Below, piece after piece: positions 4,263-6,242 of a stretch of DNA of 6,242 nt; within the stretch, counting starts at the first letter, position 1, and each line of letters begins with the position of its first letter. The notes under the pieces are model-generated. The model searched no databases, was not told the DNA's origin, and saw nothing but the letters and a program-made list of their open reading frames with translations. The DNA is from CAZNQW01 sp964575225. GTDB taxonomy: Bacteria; Chloroflexota; Anaerolineae; JAAYZQ01. The stretch covers positions 1 to 6,242 of the forward strand of contig CAZNQW010000229.1 in NCBI GenBank assembly GCA_964575225.1, read 5' to 3'. The position numbers and the translations under genes were made by a program.

Positions 4263-5840
4263 TCAGGGGGAGACCCGGGGCAACGTTATCGAAAAGCGGC
4301 TTCCCTGCCCCAGCTCGCTCTCCACAGCCACCGAACCGCCCATGGCCTCCGTCAACTCTTTGACCAGGGCCAGACCCAGGCCGGCGCCGCCCCTGCCGCG
4401 CGTGCTCTCGCCCTGGTAGAATCGCTCCCAGATGTGGGGCAGGTCGGCGGGCGCGATTCCCTCGCCCGTATCGCGCACCTCGATCACTACGGCATCCGGC
4501 TCGGCCCACGCAGCGACGGCGACGATGCCGCCCGGCGGCGTATGGCGGATGGCATTGCGCAAAAGGTTGGCCAGCACCTGCTCCAACCGGGCCTCGTCGG
4601 CATGGGCTGCAGGGAGTTCCGTTGGCGGCTCGGCAACCACCTCCACACGGCCCGAGGCCCAGGCCAGGGGCGCCAGGGCGTCGACCATGCGCTGCACAAC
4701 CGGCACGACGTCGAGCGCCCGACATTCGATGGTCAGCCCTTCGACCTCTGCCTGCGACTGGGTGAACAGATCCTCGATAAGCCGCTGCAATCGCTGGATT
4801 TCACCATCCACCACAGCCAGGTCGTGGCGCAGGGAATCGGGGATCTCTTCCGGCGGCCTGTGGAGGGCCGATTCGACCGTGGCCCGCATGGTGGCCACCG
4901 GCGTGCGCAGCTCGTGGGAGATGCCCGCCACCAGCTCGCGCCGCGACCGGAGTACCGCCGCAACCTCGTCACGCTCGGCCTCGAGATCGCGCAAGGTGCG
5001 GGCGAGCTGATCGGCCATCTTGTTAAAGCTCGTCTGGAGTTGGGCCACCTCGTCCTCACCCGCCACCTCGACTCGGATGGCGTACTGGCCCTGGGGCAAG
5101 GCCGCAGCCGCCTGGGCCAGCGCCTCCAGCCGGCGCGTGGTGCGGCGGGCCACAAAAAAGGAAAACAGGGCAGAGAAGGGCAACAGCACGGCCAAGATGG
5201 CCAAGGTCACAAACAGGATCGTAACCGATGCGGGAAAGACCGTATGCAACAGATACTCGAACAGCGCGACCAGCCGGTTGCCCGCTTCGGAACCTGCCGG
5301 CTCCCCGATGCTGGCCAAAAACGAGGTGACCATCGCCGCCACAGCCAGAAACAGGATGACCGCCACGACCAAGATGAGGTGGGCATGGGCGATGGAAAAG
5401 AGCATCCGCCGCCGGCGCAGTTGGCCCCATACAAGCCACAGCCGCACCCCGGCGCGGGCCACCAGGTACCCGAGCCCGGTGGCGAACAGAAAGAATTGGC
5501 CCAGCGACAGGCTCCTCAGTCCCGAGCGCAACCAGACCTGCTCCCAACCCAGGAACCGGACCGGCAGCCCCACCCCGATGCCCATCACCAGGCTCAGCGC
5601 CAGGCCGACCCCCACTTCCCACAGGGCCTGCCGCCGCAGCGACCCCTGGGGCAGCCGGCTGCGCAGGACGACCCACAGCCCGCACGTGCCACACAGAAAG
5701 AACACGCCGTTGGCCAACACGGCAGCCGACGCCGTCTCTGCCTGCCGGGAGAGCAGAAAAAAGATCGCCAGGCCGATGAGCCAGGCCTCCAATAACGCTT
5801 GGACCGGGCGAGCGGCCCACAAAAACCTGGTTCGGGTCAT
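4263..5840 (-). CDS. Sensor histidine kinase, multi-span membrane input, HAMP domain
   Basis: The product is 525 residues and complete from the ATG at 5840. It should autophosphorylate on histidine and phosphorylate the response regulator encoded just upstream. Hydrophobic segments lie near 13-31, 42-60, 76-94, 112-130, 150-174 and 205-230, with basic linkers (LRSRLPQGSLRR, GQLRRRR). HAMP follows at about 218-282. The dimerisation/phosphoacceptor helix carries ISHELRTPVATM with H309. The catalytic domain has an N box around LANLLRNAIRH (N425, N429), G1 box DTGEGI at 457-462, F box WERFYQ and G2 box GAGLGL at 485-490. All ATP-binding elements look intact. The longest external loop, between segments 5 and 6, is only about 30 residues, so the signal is probably sensed in or at the membrane. 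The ATG at 5840 was chosen because it begins 4 bp after the regulator stop. Longer in-frame starts up to 5984 would overlap the regulator and add 48 residues of out-of-frame-like composition. No strong Shine-Dalgarno is present, so translation is probably coupled to the regulator. Confidence 0.93.
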   Translation of the reverse strand: MTRTRFLWAARPVQALLEAWLIGLAIFFLLSRQAETASAAVLANGVFFLCGTCGLWVVLRSRLPQGSLRRQALWEVGVGLALSLVMGIGVGLPVRFLGWEQVWLRSGLRSLSLGQFFLFATGLGYLVARAGVRLWLVWGQLRRRRMLFSIAHAHLILVVAVILFLAVAAMVTSFLASIGEPAGSEAGNRLVALFEYLLHTVFPASVTILFVTLAILAVLLPFSALFSFFVARRTTRRLEALAQAAAALPQGQYAIRVEVAGEDEVAQLQTSFNKMADQLARTLRDLEAERDEVAAVLRSRRELVAGISHELRTPVATMRATVESALHRPPEEIPDSLRHDLAVVDGEIQRLQRLIEDLFTQSQAEVEGLTIECRALDVVPVVQRMVDALAPLAWASGRVEVVAEPPTELPAAHADEARLEQVLANLLRNAIRHTPPGGIVAVAAWAEPDAVVIEVRDTGEGIAPADLPHIWERFYQGESTRGRGGAGLGLALVKELTEAMGGSVAVESELGQGSRFSITLPRVSP

Positions 5841-5844
5841 CGAA

Positions 5845-6242
5845 TCACTCGGGCACCAGCCGGTAGCCCACCCCCCACACCGTCTCGATGGCCTCGCCGC
5901 GGTCGCCCAACTTTTTGCGGAGCCGCAATATGGCATTGTCCACCGAACGGTCTCCGGCCACATAGTATTCGCCCCAGACGGCATCGAGCAGGTAGGCGCG
6001 ACTAAAGACCCGTCCGGGATGGCGCAGCAGGAAATGCAACAACTCGAACTCGGTGCGGGTCAGCTCCAACGGGGCGCCATCCAGCGCGGCGAGGTAGGTA
6101 TCGGGTTCCAGGGTAACGCCCGCGTAGCGCAGGGGTGCCTGACCGGTGCGGCGATCCTCCTTTAGGATCTGTTGCACGCGGGCCGCACGGCGCAGCAGCG
6201 CCCGTACCCGGGCCACGAGCTCGCGCATGGAGAAAGGCTTGG
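5845..6242 (-). CDS. OmpR/PhoB-family response regulator (partial, 5' end beyond right edge)
   Basis: The visible part is about 131 residues plus the stop. Reading inward from the right edge the frame gives KPFSMRELVARVRALLRR. KPF carries the conserved receiver-domain lysine and is followed by the receiver's last helix. The Met codon at 6228 is therefore internal and the gene continues beyond the window, where the phosphoacceptor aspartate must lie. A linker (AARVQQILKEDRR...) leads to a winged-helix DNA-binding domain. This contains ELTRTEFELLHFLLRHPGRV, the RAYLLDAVWG turn, the recognition helix DRSVDNAILRLRKKLGD and the wing ending VWGVGYRLVPE. It is the transcription factor partner of the kinase, whose ATG lies 4 bp downstream of this stop. 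It is the obvious candidate to bind the 11-bp repeats in front of the ABC genes. Confidence 0.93.
   Translation of the reverse strand, partial: KPFSMRELVARVRALLRRAARVQQILKEDRRTGQAPLRYAGVTLEPDTYLAALDGAPLELTRTEFELLHFLLRHPGRVFSRAYLLDAVWGEYYVAGDRSVDNAILRLRKKLGDRGEAIETVWGVGYRLVPE

Noticed and set aside
4434..5795. Plus-strand open frame of 453 codons opposite the histidine kinase
   Set aside because: Its composition is extremely rich in Gln, Arg, His and Gly without any motif, as expected for the reverse of a GC-rich kinase gene. The kinase itself has all its boxes.
5841..5984. Upstream start for the kinase at 5984 (48 extra residues)
   Set aside because: It would overlap the response regulator coding region in another frame. 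The ATG at 5840 lies 4 bp after the regulator stop, the usual spacing for coupled genes.
1..6242. CRISPR array, tRNA or rRNA gene, insertion sequence or transposase
   Set aside because: No spaced direct repeats of CRISPR length, no tRNA-like cloverleaf or rRNA signature, and no transposase motifs were seen on either strand.

Overview
The window is GC-rich, with strong GGAG/GGGAGG Shine-Dalgarno sites. It shows intergenic palindromes, an exported parallel-beta-helix-like protein and a dockerin-loop M14 peptidase. Together these suggest a free-living, gene-dense bacterium, most likely a Chloroflexota (Anaerolineae/Caldilineae-like) genome. That assignment is an inference from protein style and repeats, not a demonstrated phylogeny.

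Left part (1-2309). A divergent pair shares one intergenic region. On the minus strand (297 to 1, continuing off the left edge) is the N-terminus of an exported protein, with a signal peptide and then the start of a likely right-handed parallel beta-helix. It has a near-consensus promoter (TTGACA, 17 bp, TATCAT). On the plus strand (603-2309) is a complete M14-family zinc carboxypeptidase-like metallopeptidase with all expected catalytic residues and no signal peptide. Its promoter is an extended -10 type. The space between the two promoters holds a 7-bp inverted repeat.

Middle (2310-2474). This is a convergent junction of 165 bp made largely of inverted repeats, including a perfect 28-bp palindrome. 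It looks like REP-type interspersed DNA that may separate the two transcription units.

Right part (2475-6242, all minus strand). Transcription runs right to left: an OmpR/PhoB-type response regulator (5' end off the window), a polytopic HAMP histidine kinase, a BcrA/LanF-like ABC ATPase and an ABC-2 type permease. The two-component genes are 4 bp apart. The ABC genes abut (stop codon directly followed by ATG). Between kinase and ATPase lies a 108-bp gap with a tandem array of 11-bp direct repeats, the typical form of an OmpR-family operator, followed by a plausible -10 and a strong Shine-Dalgarno. The simplest reading is a sense-and-export module: an envelope-sensing kinase and its regulator switch on a lantibiotic/bacitracin-immunity-like transporter. 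The module design is known in Firmicutes. The parts that merit a look are the operator array, the glutamate in the Q-loop position and the six-segment kinase input region with almost no external domain.
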